NCBI GenBank assembly: GCA_965237855.1
Contig: CBDEGK010000008.1
Location: 806,001-870,000 of the forward strand
Length of the DNA: 64,000 nt
Direction: 5' to 3'
Origin: CBDEGK01 sp965237855
GTDB taxonomy: Bacteria; Pseudomonadota; Gammaproteobacteria; Pseudomonadales; Halieaceae
Below the pieces are notes generated by a model. That model ran no database searches and was not told where the DNA came from. It saw only the letters and a program-made list of their open reading frames with translations. Below are positions 1 through 7,506 of this stretch, in pieces. A program made the translations under genes and the position numbers. Position 1 is the stretch's first letter. The number at the start of each line of letters is the position of its first letter.

Positions 1-287
1 AACCAGTGGGTAATAACCTGGTTGTCGTTGCCCACGTACACTCCCTCGTAGGGGAAGGTCCAACCCTCCCAGCCGCGTTGCATGTCACGCCCGTAATGGG
101 TGGCCTTGATTTCATCGATGCCGTCAGCCACCACACACATGGTGCCGGCATATTCACAGGTGTAGACGCAATCGACGGCATAGAGATCGTCGACGAAGAA
201 GGTCCACTCGTTGCTTTGTTCGGCCTGGTGATGGGCATCGATTAATCGTTTTGCGGCGGCCTGCAGATCGCGGCTGGAGAGTGGCAT
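1..287 (-). CDS. SnoaL/NTF2-like family protein, C-terminus cut by window edge
   Basis: The minus strand is open from an ATG at 287 to the left edge of the window, giving about 95 residues of an incomplete protein. It starts MPLSSRDLQAAAKRLIDAHH and contains an aromatic-rich stretch (WTFFVDDLYAVD followed by WEGWTFPYEGVYVGND) that resembles the polyketide-cyclase/NTF2-like cone fold seen in SnoaL proteins. Such domains bind or isomerise small hydrophobic molecules, but no substrate can be named. The gene is divergent from birA, with about 85 bases between the two starts. The family call is by general resemblance only; the missing 3' part would decide it. Confidence 0.55.
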   Translation of the reverse strand, partial: MPLSSRDLQAAAKRLIDAHHQAEQSNEWTFFVDDLYAVDCVYTCEYAGTMCVVADGIDEIKATHYGRDMQRGWEGWTFPYEGVYVGNDNQVITHW

Positions 288-372
288 TGTTTGTTCCCAG
301 GTAAATGTCGAGTCCCAGTGTAGGGCAGATGTGCGGCAGCATCCACGGCGGTGTATTTTGCTATCATGCCGC

Positions 373-1353
373 ATGGCTCGCACAGACCTCTTGCAACTAC
401 TCGCCGATGGTGAGTTTCATTCCGGACAGGAACTCGCTGACACCCTCGGGGTCAGCCGCACCGCGATCTGGAAACAATTGGCCAAGCTGGAGCTGGACGG
501 GCTGACGTTTGAGTCGGTCAAGGGCAAGGGATATCGCCTGGTCGGCGGCATAGAGCTACTGGATCAGGTTCGCATCCTCGCCGATCTACAGCAGCCTGTG
601 CGCAAGCAATTGAAAGAGTTGGTGGTAGCGGACACCATCGATTCCACCAACGCTGAAATTCTGAGACGGTTAACCGCCGGCGAGGCTGCATCAGGCCTGG
701 TCTGTACCGCCGAGCAACAATCCGCGGGTCGCGGCCGCCGCGGCCGACAATGGATTAGCCCCTACGGGGGCAATATATACCTGTCCCTGGGCTGGGAGTT
801 TGCCGGCGGTGCAGCGGCCCTGGAGGGTTTGAGCCTGGCCGTGGGTGTCGCCGTTAGCGAGGCCCTGGCAAGCCTGGGAGTTACCGAGGTAGCCCTGAAA
901 TGGCCGAATGATCTCCTGCACGGCGAATCCAAGTTGGGCGGTGTGCTGATTGAAATGGTTGGTGATGCTGCAGGCCCCTGTGCTGTTGTTGTCGGTATTG
1001 GGATCAACGTCAAAATGCCGCCAGCAGCGGCGGCGGATATTGATCAACAGTGGACAGACCTGGTCACGATTGCAGCGGGACGGGAACTGGGCCGCAACGA
1101 GGTACTGGCGGCCATGTTGAACCAATTGCTGCCACTGCTTCATCAATACGAGGTGCTGGGTTTTGCACATTGGCGGGAGCGCTGGCTGGCACTCGACGTA
1201 CACGCTGATCAGCCCGTGGTAGTGACCAGCGGCAGTCGCAAGATTTCTGGAATTGCACGGGGCATCGATACCACCGGAGCATTGCTGTTGGAAACTGAAT
1301 TGGGCATTAATCCTGTACACGGTGGTGAGGTCAGCCTGCGGAGAGCTCGATGA
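373..1353 (+). CDS. birA: Bifunctional biotin--[acetyl-CoA-carboxylase] ligase / biotin operon repressor
   Basis: BirA activates biotin to biotinyl-5'-AMP and transfers it to the biotin carboxyl carrier protein; with its N-terminal winged helix it also represses biotin genes. The 326-residue product has the HTH at residues about 1-60 (SRTAIWKQLAKL at 28-39), the biotinyl-AMP loop GRGRRGR at 119-125, and KWPND at 176-180 with the following KLGGVLIE in the catalytic core. I chose the ATG at 373 because it gives the usual MARTDLLQLLADG N-terminus; an in-frame ATG 42 bases upstream would add a non-homologous stretch. The stop overlaps the coaX start by four bases (ATGA), so the two are translationally coupled. 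A TATCAT hexamer ends only 5 bases before the start and no good Shine-Dalgarno sequence is visible. Confidence 0.95.
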   Translation: MARTDLLQLLADGEFHSGQELADTLGVSRTAIWKQLAKLELDGLTFESVKGKGYRLVGGIELLDQVRILADLQQPVRKQLKELVVADTIDSTNAEILRRLTAGEAASGLVCTAEQQSAGRGRRGRQWISPYGGNIYLSLGWEFAGGAAALEGLSLAVGVAVSEALASLGVTEVALKWPNDLLHGESKLGGVLIEMVGDAAGPCAVVVGIGINVKMPPAAAADIDQQWTDLVTIAAGRELGRNEVLAAMLNQLLPLLHQYEVLGFAHWRERWLALDVHADQPVVVTSGSRKISGIARGIDTTGALLLETELGINPVHGGEVSLRRAR

Positions 1354-2093
1354 CCCTGTTGCTCGATATCGGCAATACGCGCGTGAAATGGCGTATGCAG
1401 TCTGAACAGGGGCTCACCGAACGGGGTGCAAGTTCCCAGGCCGGACTGCAGGAAATGTTTATAGATATCGCCGGCCGGCATCAGCCGCAACAAGTTTGGA
1501 TCTCCAGCGTGGCAGAGGCTGAGTTCGAGGCGCAGCTAAAGGATCAGCTACTGGGCCTGTGGCAGATCGAACCCTGGTTCGCCCGTACAGGCGTGGCGGC
1601 GCTGGGTCTGACCAACAGCTACCGCGAGCCCGAGCGAATGGGCGCAGATCGGTGGCTGGCTATGTTGGCAGCCTGGAAGCGGGCGCAGTCGGCAGTTTGT
1701 GTGGTGGATGCCGGCAGCGCCCTGACCATCGATTTCGTCAGCACGGGCGGCCAGCACCTGGGGGGGTATATCTTGCCTGGACTGGATTCCATGGAACGAG
1801 CCCTGCTCAGCGATACGGATCGGGTTCGTTTTGGTGATGCGGCCCGTGATCAGTTGGAACCGGGAACCTCGACCGAAGAGGCGGTATTCAACGGCTTATT
1901 GTTATCCCAGGCGGGAGCCGTATCACTGGCCCTGCACCGGACAATGGGAGACTTTGGCTTGATCTTCACCGGTGGCAATGGCGAGCTATTACATCAGAGT
2001 TTGCGATTGGGCGGAGAGGTTGTGGACAACCTGGTACTAGATGGCTTGTACCTGTTGGGATGCGAGCAGGCCGGGCCCTGGAGAAAAATTTGA
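1350..2093 (+). CDS. coaX: Type III pantothenate kinase
   Basis: CoaX phosphorylates pantothenate to 4'-phosphopantothenate, the first step of coenzyme A synthesis, and belongs to the acetate/sugar kinase/Hsp70/actin fold. The 247-residue product opens with the phosphate-binding LLLDIGNTRVKW, then has GADRWLAM near residue 98, VVDAGSALTIDF near 120 and GGYILPGL near 140, all family hallmarks. It starts inside the birA stop codon, the same birA-coaX pairing known from Pseudomonas. The type III enzyme typically needs a monovalent cation and is not feedback-inhibited by CoA. Its own stop overlaps the TTG start of the next gene. Confidence 0.95.
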   Translation: MTLLLDIGNTRVKWRMQSEQGLTERGASSQAGLQEMFIDIAGRHQPQQVWISSVAEAEFEAQLKDQLLGLWQIEPWFARTGVAALGLTNSYREPERMGADRWLAMLAAWKRAQSAVCVVDAGSALTIDFVSTGGQHLGGYILPGLDSMERALLSDTDRVRFGDAARDQLEPGTSTEEAVFNGLLLSQAGAVSLALHRTMGDFGLIFTGGNGELLHQSLRLGGEVVDNLVLDGLYLLGCEQAGPWRKI

Positions 2094-2782
2094 GCCGCAC
2101 CAGTTGGCGCTACCTGGTGGTATTGCTGCTAGTGTCGAACCTGCTGTACTTTTTCTGGCCACGAACGTCCGTTACCGTGCCTGTTGCGGGTCCGGGGGTG
2201 GAAAAACTAGAGCTTTACCAGCCGGGTGAATCACCCAGTTCAACCCTGGCTGAGCCCCTGTCGGTAGACATGACTGTTCTCGAGCCTGAGCCTGAGCCCG
2301 AACCTGAAGCAGTACTGACCCGCGTCTGCTGGGAGTTGGGCCCACTGCCGGGCGCTGCTCTCGCCGGTTTACGGCGCACTGTTGATACACAGTCGCTCGA
2401 TGCGCGGCTGCTTAAGCGGGCTGTGGTGGACAGCGTAGTTTACTGGGTTTATATCGACCCAGCGGTTGAGGGGAGGACGCGTGTGGCGCTTCGACAAAGT
2501 CTCAAATCCCAAGGCACTGATAGCTATGAGATTGCCAATGGAGAGCTCGGCGGCATGCTGTCGTTAGGGGTGTTCTCAAGCCGGCCCCGCGCTGAAAATC
2601 TGGTCGCAAGTGTGGCGGCAGAAGGCATGACAGTCATCATTTACCCCTTCGAGCAACTGCGGGATGAGTTTTGGTTAGTGGCTGCACGGAGCGCTGCGGT
2701 AGCCGCGGGCTGGGGTGCTGATTTCTCAGCCTTTCCCCACCCAGTGAGCCACAAGTCGGCGCTACCAGATTGCCCTTTTTGA
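2090..2782 (+). CDS. SPOR-domain inner-membrane protein
   Basis: About 230 residues with one N-terminal transmembrane segment (YLVVLLLVSNLLYFFW, residues about 7-22), a linker with a Glu-Pro run (EPEPEPEPE), and a C-terminal region resembling a SPOR peptidoglycan-binding domain (LGVFSSRPRAENLVASVAAE, then FWLVAARS). SPOR domains bind denuded glycan strands at the division site. I favour the TTG at 2090, which overlaps the coaX stop and puts the basic residues and hydrophobic helix at the N-terminus; an ATG at 2060 is also in frame. A protein at this position between coaX and the tRNA cluster is common in pseudomonad-like genomes. Exact role unknown. Confidence 0.75.
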   Translation: MSRTSWRYLVVLLLVSNLLYFFWPRTSVTVPVAGPGVEKLELYQPGESPSSTLAEPLSVDMTVLEPEPEPEPEAVLTRVCWELGPLPGAALAGLRRTVDTQSLDARLLKRAVVDSVVYWVYIDPAVEGRTRVALRQSLKSQGTDSYEIANGELGGMLSLGVFSSRPRAENLVASVAAEGMTVIIYPFEQLRDEFWLVAARSAAVAAGWGADFSAFPHPVSHKSALPDCPF

Positions 2783-2800
2783 ATTCTTCTATTCTGTCCA

Positions 2801-2829
2801 TTGCAGCGGCGGTCGAGTTTGACTAGAAT
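2801..2829 (+). promoter_or_regulatory. Sigma70-type promoter for the tRNA-tuf unit
   Basis: TTGCAG (2801-2806) and TAGAAT (2824-2829) are separated by 17 bases and followed by a GC-rich discriminator (GCGCGCC), as expected for growth-rate and stringent control. The predicted start lies about 20 bases before the first tRNA. Confidence 0.75.
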
Positions 2830-2856
2830 GCGCGCCTTCTTGGTACCACACGCTTA

Positions 2857-2932
2857 GCTGGCGTAGCTCAGTTGGTAGAGCAGCTGATTTGTAATCAGCC
2901 GGTCGGGGGTTCGACTCCTCTCGCCAGCTCCA
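2857..2932 (+). tRNA. tRNA-Thr(UGU)
   Basis: A 76-base cloverleaf with acceptor stem GCTGGCG/CGCCAGC, an AGTTGGTA D-loop, anticodon TGT at 2890-2892, a TTCGACT T-loop and an encoded 3' CCA. It is the first of four tRNAs whose order Thr(UGU)-Tyr-Gly-Thr(GGU) matches thrU-tyrU-glyT-thrT upstream of tufB in E. coli. Confidence 0.97.
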
Positions 2933-3086
2933 TTTCTTCTCAATAAAGATGCCACGCACCATTTCGGTGCATTCAAAATAGCGCGATGTTAACACTGTTA
3001 ACAGCTGAGGTGGATTTTCCCGCAGGCCAGATTTTCTGCGGCTTTGGGAATATGTTGTAAGTCGATAATTTTATTGGTAATAGCGG

Positions 3087-3115
3087 TTGACAAGAGGGGT
3101 GCCCGTAAGGACAAT
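3087..3115 (+). promoter_or_regulatory. Candidate promoter before tRNA-Tyr
   Basis: TTGACA (3087-3092), a 17-base spacer and GACAAT (3110-3115) precede tRNA-Tyr by 12 bases. The unusually long 195-base gap after the first tRNA-Thr supports separate transcription of the Tyr-Gly-Thr-tuf part. That gap also holds a GCACC/GGTGC hairpin near 2955-2969. Confidence 0.6.
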
Positions 3116-3127
3116 ACGTCGCCTTTC

Positions 3128-3211
3128 GGAGGGGTTCCCGAGTGGCCAAAGGGATCAGACTGTAAATCTGACGCGTAAGCTTCGGTGGTTCGAATCCACC
3201 CCCCTCCACCA
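3128..3211 (+). tRNA. tRNA-Tyr(GUA)
   Basis: Class II tRNA of 84 bases with acceptor GGAGGGG/CCCCTCC, anticodon GTA at 3162-3164 in a CTGTAAA loop, a long variable arm and an encoded CCA. Confidence 0.97.
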
Positions 3212-3227
3212 GGTTATTTGGTGTGTG

Positions 3228-3301
<74 letters not shown>

Positions 3302-3315
3302 GAGAGGAATTGAGT

Positions 3316-3391
<76 letters not shown>

Positions 3392-3481
3392 CCTTATACT
3401 TGGGCCGCTCCAGGTGGAGCAACAAGTGATAGATAGAATTGGTTAAACGTGGCCGTATAGCTACTTTAGGAGATTGTCAAA

Positions 3482-4705
3482 ATGGCAAAAGAGCAATTTG
3501 AACGTACTAAGCCGCACGTAAACGTTGGCACGATTGGTCACGTTGACCATGGCAAGACAACGCTGACAGCGGCACTGACGCGCGTGTGTTCCGAAGTATG
3601 GGGCGGCGAGATGGTAGACTTTGACGGCATTGATAACGCACCGGAAGAGAAAGAGCGTGGTATCACCATTGCGACCTCTCACGTTGAGTATGAGACGCCC
3701 GAACGTCACTACGCTCACGTTGATTGCCCGGGACACGCTGACTATGTGAAGAACATGATCACGGGTGCGGCGCAGATGGACGGCGCTATCCTGGTGTGTG
3801 GCGCGACTGACGGCCCGATGCCGCAGACCCGCGAGCACATCCTGCTGTCGCGGCAGGTAGGCGTTCCCTACATCGTGGTCTTCCTGAATAAGGCAGACTT
3901 GCTGGCTGAAGATTGCGGCGGTGCCGAATCTGAAGAATACGAAGAGATGAAAGAACTGGTTGAGATGGAGCTGCGTGAGCTGCTGGACCAGTATGAGTTC
4001 CCGGGTGACGATACCCCGATCATCTGTGGTTCAGCGCTGATGGCGCTGGAAGGCAAGGATGACAACGAGCTGGGCACCACGGCGGTCAAGAAGCTGTTGG
4101 AGACTCTGGATTCGTACATCCCTGAGCCTGAGCGTGCGATTGACCAGCCGTTCCTGATGCCGGTTGAGGACGTGTTCTCTATCTCTGGTCGCGGTACGGT
4201 TGTGACCGGTCGTGTAGAGCGCGGCGTGATCAAGGTCGGTGAAGAGATTGCGATTATCGGTATCAAGGAAACTCAGATGACAACCTGTACGGGTGTTGAG
4301 ATGTTCCGCAAGCTGCTGGACGAAGGCCGTGCGGGTGAGAACGTGGGTGTGCTGCTGCGTGGCACCAAGCGTGAAGAAGTTGAGCGTGGCCAGGTATTGG
4401 CCAAGCCGGGCAGTGTTAATCCTCACACCAAGTTTGAGGCAGAGGTTTACATCCTGTCGAAGGAAGAGGGCGGTCGTCACACGCCGTTCTTCAAGGGCTA
4501 TCGTCCGCAGTTTTACTTTCGTACCACGGACGTAACTGGAGCGTGTGAGCTGCCTGAAGGCGTTGAGATGGTTATGCCTGGTGACAACGTGCAGATGGTT
4601 GCAACGTTGATTGCACCGATTGCGATGGAAGAAGGCCTGCGTTTTGCTATCCGAGAGGGTGGCCGGACTGTTGGTGCTGGCGTCGTAGCGAAGATTTTCG
4701 AGTAA
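3482..4705 (+). CDS. tufB: Elongation factor Tu, copy 1 (tRNA-linked)
   Basis: EF-Tu delivers aminoacyl-tRNA to the ribosomal A site as a GTP complex. The 407-residue protein has G1 GHVDHGKT at 19-26, the switch-I ERGITIATSHVEY, G3 DCPGH, and G4 as NKAD. It is about 10 residues longer than typical EF-Tu because of an acidic insertion right after G4 (LLAEDCGGAESEEYEEM). The start follows AGGAG by a good distance. The protein appears identical to the one from 21301-22524, and the DNA matches except for six silent third-position changes at 4672, 4675, 4681, 4687, 4690 and 4696. It sits downstream of four tRNA genes, as E. coli tufB does. Confidence 0.98.
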   Translation: MAKEQFERTKPHVNVGTIGHVDHGKTTLTAALTRVCSEVWGGEMVDFDGIDNAPEEKERGITIATSHVEYETPERHYAHVDCPGHADYVKNMITGAAQMDGAILVCGATDGPMPQTREHILLSRQVGVPYIVVFLNKADLLAEDCGGAESEEYEEMKELVEMELRELLDQYEFPGDDTPIICGSALMALEGKDDNELGTTAVKKLLETLDSYIPEPERAIDQPFLMPVEDVFSISGRGTVVTGRVERGVIKVGEEIAIIGIKETQMTTCTGVEMFRKLLDEGRAGENVGVLLRGTKREEVERGQVLAKPGSVNPHTKFEAEVYILSKEEGGRHTPFFKGYRPQFYFRTTDVTGACELPEGVEMVMPGDNVQMVATLIAPIAMEEGLRFAIREGGRTVGAGVVAKIFE

Positions 4706-4714
4706 GAGCGAGCT

Positions 4715-4749
4715 GGAAGATCGAAGGCCTCAATGGCCTGAGATTTTCC
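4715..4749 (+). other. Post-tuf hairpin with tandem G-A internal loop (copy 1)
   Basis: Starting 9 bases after the stop codon, GGAAGATC pairs with GATTTTCC (one G-U), then GA faces GA, then AGGCC pairs with GGCCT around a TCAAT loop. The same architecture with different but compensating bases follows the other tuf gene at 22525-22560, which argues for a selected RNA structure. Function unknown; a 3'-end protection or processing signal is possible. Confidence 0.6.
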
Positions 4750-4808
4750 GGGGTCGGAGGTGATGTGCGTTAACTCGCGCAGCGAGTTATCCACACTCCT
4801 CTGACCCC
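4750..4808 (+). repeat. GGGGTC-ended imperfect inverted repeat after tuf copy 1
   Basis: The left arm GGGGTCGGAGGTGATGTG faces a degenerate right arm ending CTCTGACCCC. Inside is a perfect hairpin AACTCGC-GCA-GCGAGTT, and the right side includes TTATCCACA. It is the diverged counterpart of the near-perfect palindrome at 22561-22620. Confidence 0.65.
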
Positions 4809-4817
4809 TTAAAGTTT

Positions 4818-4841
4818 AAGCCGGGAATGTCCCCGGCTTTT
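4818..4841 (+). terminator. Rho-independent terminator after tuf copy 1
   Basis: AAGCCGGG and CCCGGCTT form an 8-bp GC-rich stem around a 6-base loop, followed by a short T run. It lies only 19 bases before tRNA-Trp, so read-through or a closely packed second promoter must supply the downstream genes. Confidence 0.75.
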
Positions 4842-4860
4842 GCGTCTTTAGTGAAACGTT

Positions 4861-4936
<76 letters not shown>

Positions 4937-4982
4937 TACATAAAGGTAGTCGGCATTGCCGTCACCTCGATGGATAGCAGGA

Positions 4983-5348
4983 ATGAGTAATTCGGAAGTG
5001 GCGGTAAGCCGCTTGGACAATGTGAAGTGGGTAGTGGTTGCGGTGATTGTGGCAGCCGGTGTGTATGGCAATAGCTATTTCGCCGACGAGTCACTGCTGT
5101 ACCGGGTACTGGGTTTATTGGCCCTGGCGCTGGTGGCGGGCTTTACAGCCCTGCAGACTACCCAGGGAGTGGCTTTGTGGGGCCTGGTGCGTGAGTCGCG
5201 CACTGAGATCCGCAAAGTGGTCTGGCCGACGCGCCAGGAAGCCATGCAAACCACCATGATAGTTGTTTCAGTGGTATTGCTTGTGGCCCTGTTGTTGTGG
5301 GGGCTGGATGGCCTGTTAGGCTGGTTGGTTTCCCTGGTGATTGGCTAG
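4983..5348 (+). CDS. secE: Preprotein translocase subunit SecE
   Basis: SecE stabilises SecY in the SecYEG channel of the inner membrane. The 121-residue protein has three hydrophobic helices (about residues 14-34, 39-58 and 90-115), the longer form found in many gammaproteobacteria, and the signature amphipathic segment SRTEIRKVVWPTRQEA before the last helix. I start at the ATG at 4983 (MSNSEVAVSRLDNVKW); an in-frame ATG at 4956 lies just after tRNA-Trp and would add nine unlikely residues. It is followed 30 bases later by nusG, the usual pairing. Confidence 0.93.
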   Translation: MSNSEVAVSRLDNVKWVVVAVIVAAGVYGNSYFADESLLYRVLGLLALALVAGFTALQTTQGVALWGLVRESRTEIRKVVWPTRQEAMQTTMIVVSVVLLVALLLWGLDGLLGWLVSLVIG

Positions 5349-5378
5349 GGATATGAATAGGTGGAAGAAGGAATCGTA

Positions 5379-5912
5379 ATGTCGAAACGCTGGTACGTAG
5401 TTCACGCCTATTCCGGTTACGAGAAAAAGGTGGCCAATGCGCTCAAGGAGCGCATTGAACTACACAATATGACAGATCGCTTTGGTGAGGTGTTGGTGCC
5501 GACCGAAGAAGTGGTGGAAATGCGCGGTGGTCAGAAGCGCCGCAGCGAACGTAAGTTCTTTCCCGGCTACGTGCTGGTGCAGATGGAGCTTGACGACGAT
5601 ACCTGGCACCTGGTGAAAGATACGCCCCGGGTAATGGGTTTCATCGGCGGCAAGGCGGATCGCCCGGCCCCGATTACCGAAGCAGAGGCGGATGCCATAC
5701 TGCAGCGGGTTGAAGATGGTGTGGAAGCACCGCGACCCAAGACTTTGTTCGAGCCCGGCGAAATGGTGCGGGTTGTCGATGGTCCTTTCAACGACTTCAA
5801 TGGCGTTGTAGAGGAAGTGAATTATGAGAAGAGCCGCCTGCAGGTAGCTGTTCTTATTTTTGGACGTTCCACACCGGTGGAACTGGAATTTGGTCAGGTA
5901 GAAAAAGCCTGA
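5379..5912 (+). CDS. nusG: Transcription termination/antitermination factor NusG
   Basis: NusG binds RNA polymerase through its N-terminal NGN domain, suppresses pausing and couples transcription to Rho or to the ribosome via S10. The 177-residue product shows SKRWYVVHAYSGYEKKVAN at the start, FFPGYVLVQMELDD in the NGN core, and the C-terminal KOW motif FEPGEMVRVVDGPFNDFNG near residues 125-145. The ATG at 5379 follows GAAGAAGGAA; an upstream in-frame GTG at 5361 is less likely. The partners RpoB/RpoC and S10 are encoded further along in this window. Confidence 0.96.
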   Translation: MSKRWYVVHAYSGYEKKVANALKERIELHNMTDRFGEVLVPTEEVVEMRGGQKRRSERKFFPGYVLVQMELDDDTWHLVKDTPRVMGFIGGKADRPAPITEAEADAILQRVEDGVEAPRPKTLFEPGEMVRVVDGPFNDFNGVVEEVNYEKSRLQVAVLIFGRSTPVELEFGQVEKA

Positions 5913-5977
5913 CACAACAATGGGGAGCCCGAAGCTCGAATGAGTGGTACGGCGCTTGAACCCAGGGAGAAAGAGCA

Positions 5978-6412
5978 ATGGCTCAGAAAATTGAAGCTTA
6001 TATCAAGCTGCAAGTGCCTGCTGGACAGGCCAACCCAAGTCCGCCCGTAGGCCCCGCGCTGGGACAGCACGGTGTCAACATCATGGATTTCTGTAAGGCA
6101 TTTAACGCAGAAACCCAGGGCATGGAGCCGGGTCTGCCGATTCCGGTAGTGATCACGGTTTATTCCGATCGCAGCTTCACTTTTGTCAAGAAAACGCCGC
6201 CTGCCTCCGTTTTGTTGCGCAAGGCCGCCAAAATTCAGAAGGGTTCCGGTGAGCCGAACACCACCAAGGTGGGTAAGGTAAGCCGCGCTCAGTTGGAAGA
6301 AATCGCCGAAGCCAAGTGGCCGGATCTCACCGCCGCTGATATGGATGCCGCCGTGCGCACCATCGCTGGCAGTGCCCGTTCCGCCGGTATTGAAACAGAG
6401 GGGGTCAACTAA
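5978..6412 (+). CDS. rplK: 50S ribosomal protein L11
   Basis: L11 binds the GTPase-associated centre of 23S rRNA and takes part in stringent-response sensing and factor binding. The 144-residue product begins MAQKIEAYIKLQVPAGQANP and contains the family motif PSPPVGPALGQHGVNIMDFC at residues about 21-40 (thiostrepton-binding N-domain), with the RNA-binding C-domain after residue 70. It is separated from rplA by a single base. The 65-base leader before it is where L1 represses translation in E. coli; it holds a GAGC/GCTC stem, but I cannot confirm an L1 site. Confidence 0.97.
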   Translation: MAQKIEAYIKLQVPAGQANPSPPVGPALGQHGVNIMDFCKAFNAETQGMEPGLPIPVVITVYSDRSFTFVKKTPPASVLLRKAAKIQKGSGEPNTTKVGKVSRAQLEEIAEAKWPDLTAADMDAAVRTIAGSARSAGIETEGVN

Positions 6413-6413
6413 G

Positions 6414-7109
6414 ATGGCTAAGCTCTCAAAGCGCGTTCGCGCCTACAAGGAAAAAGTCGAGCCCGGCAAGCAGTACCCGTTGAATGAGGCGGTCGATCTG
6501 CTCAAGGAATTTGCCACCACCAAGTTCAATGAAACCATTGAAGTTGCCATAAACCTGGGTATCGATGCCAAGAAATCCGAACAGGGTGTACGCGGCGCTA
6601 CCACGCTGCCTCACGGTACCGGCAGTGATGTACGCGTCGCCGTGTTCACCTCTGGCGACAACGCTGACAAGGCCACGGCCGCAGGCGCTGACCTGGTGGG
6701 CATGGAAGATCTGGCTGAGAAAGTAAAAGCTGGCGAGATGGATTTTGACGTGGTTATTGCTTCCCCCGACGCCATGCGCGTTGTTGGCCAATTGGGCCAG
6801 ATACTGGGTCCGCGCGGTCTGATGCCTAACCCCAAGACCGGTACGGTTACCCCCGACGTAGAAACAGCAGTCAAGAATGCCAAGGCTGGACAGGTACGTT
6901 TTCGCACCGACAAGAACGGCATCATTCAGGGCGGTATTGGCAAGATCAGTTTTGAACTGGACGCCATCAAGGAAAACCTTGAAGCGCTGTTGAATGACCT
7001 GCAGAAGGCCAAGCCATCGGCCGCCAAAGGTATTTACATGAAGAAAGTGACCCTCAGCACCACTATGGGTCCCGGCCTGGCAATAGACCAGTCCACTCTC
7101 GAGATTTAA
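6414..7109 (+). CDS. rplA: 50S ribosomal protein L1
   Basis: L1 forms the mobile stalk that helps release deacylated tRNA from the E site and is the classic translational repressor of the L11-L1 mRNA. The 231-residue product begins MAKLSKRVRAYKEKVEPG and carries GLMPNPKTGTVTPDV near residues 138-152, the L1 signature. I start at the ATG at 6414, one base after the rplK stop, which implies translational coupling; a longer in-frame version from 6345 would overlap rplK and lacks homology. The gene is followed by a long leader, so rplJL are probably regulated separately. Confidence 0.97.
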   Translation: MAKLSKRVRAYKEKVEPGKQYPLNEAVDLLKEFATTKFNETIEVAINLGIDAKKSEQGVRGATTLPHGTGSDVRVAVFTSGDNADKATAAGADLVGMEDLAEKVKAGEMDFDVVIASPDAMRVVGQLGQILGPRGLMPNPKTGTVTPDVETAVKNAKAGQVRFRTDKNGIIQGGIGKISFELDAIKENLEALLNDLQKAKPSAAKGIYMKKVTLSTTMGPGLAIDQSTLEI

Positions 7110-7506
7110 AGAGGGAGATCTACACGAAATTTGATCGGTAGCTCCTCACAAGGGAGCTGCTCTCAAGTGTTTCGCAGGATGCGGAACAACTGATCAGAGG
7201 TTTAGCCTATTGGCGGCCCTGATCAGCTTTGAGGTCTTTGGAAGAAGGCGCCAGCTCTTAGAGCTTTAGCTGAGTACTAAAGACCATCAAAGACCGTAGG
7301 CGTTCAGGGTGTAATAGCCATGAGCTTAATAAAGGCAGTGATGCCTGAGCCTACGCAGATGGAGGCACCAATCTAGACGACAGGGACAGTGGTAGCGAAG
7401 AGAGCTGTGGGTAAGTTGCTTTTTACTTATCCACAGAAATCGAGATTCCGCTGTACCAGCCATCTAGAAAGATGCCGTTAACTTTACCAATCCAGGAGTA
7501 ATTCCA
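7110..7506 (+). promoter_or_regulatory. rplJL leader, probably containing the L10-L12 repressor site
   Basis: This 397-base interval has no gene but much potential RNA structure: CTGATCAG near 7190 and again near 7222 with inner GG/CC; GGTCTTT (7233-7239) that can pair with either of two AAAGACC copies (7279-7285 and 7289-7295); GTAGGC plus TCAGG (7296-7308) matching CCTGA plus GCCTAC (7344-7354), competing with AGGC/GCCT at 7333-7346; and a TTATCCACA hairpin at 7405-7436. In other bacteria L10(L12)4 binds a leader at this position to shut off translation. Position and folding support that role; I did not match a defined motif. Confidence 0.6.
7405..7436 (+). other. Hairpin CTGTGGGTAAG/CTTATCCACAG in the rplJ leader
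   Basis: Eleven-base arms, with one G-U pair in the plus-strand RNA, enclose a 10-base T-rich loop. The right arm contains TTATCCACA, a perfect match to the DnaA-box consensus. The same TTATCCACA recurs in the repeats after both tuf genes, with the TGTGGGTAA partner also present after tuf copy 2. Confidence 0.6.

Noticed and set aside
691..1320. 209-residue minus-strand frame within birA.
   Set aside because: Complete overlap with a well-supported gene and no recognisable domain.
2988..3002. Perfect palindrome GTTAACACTGTTAAC between tRNA-Thr and tRNA-Tyr.
   Set aside because: Could be an operator, but it is short, AT-rich and single; no second copy was seen in this window.
7405..7436. A replication origin, suggested by TTATCCACA boxes.
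   Set aside because: Single boxes within hairpins, widely spaced, with no AT-rich unwinding region and no dnaA/dnaN genes nearby.
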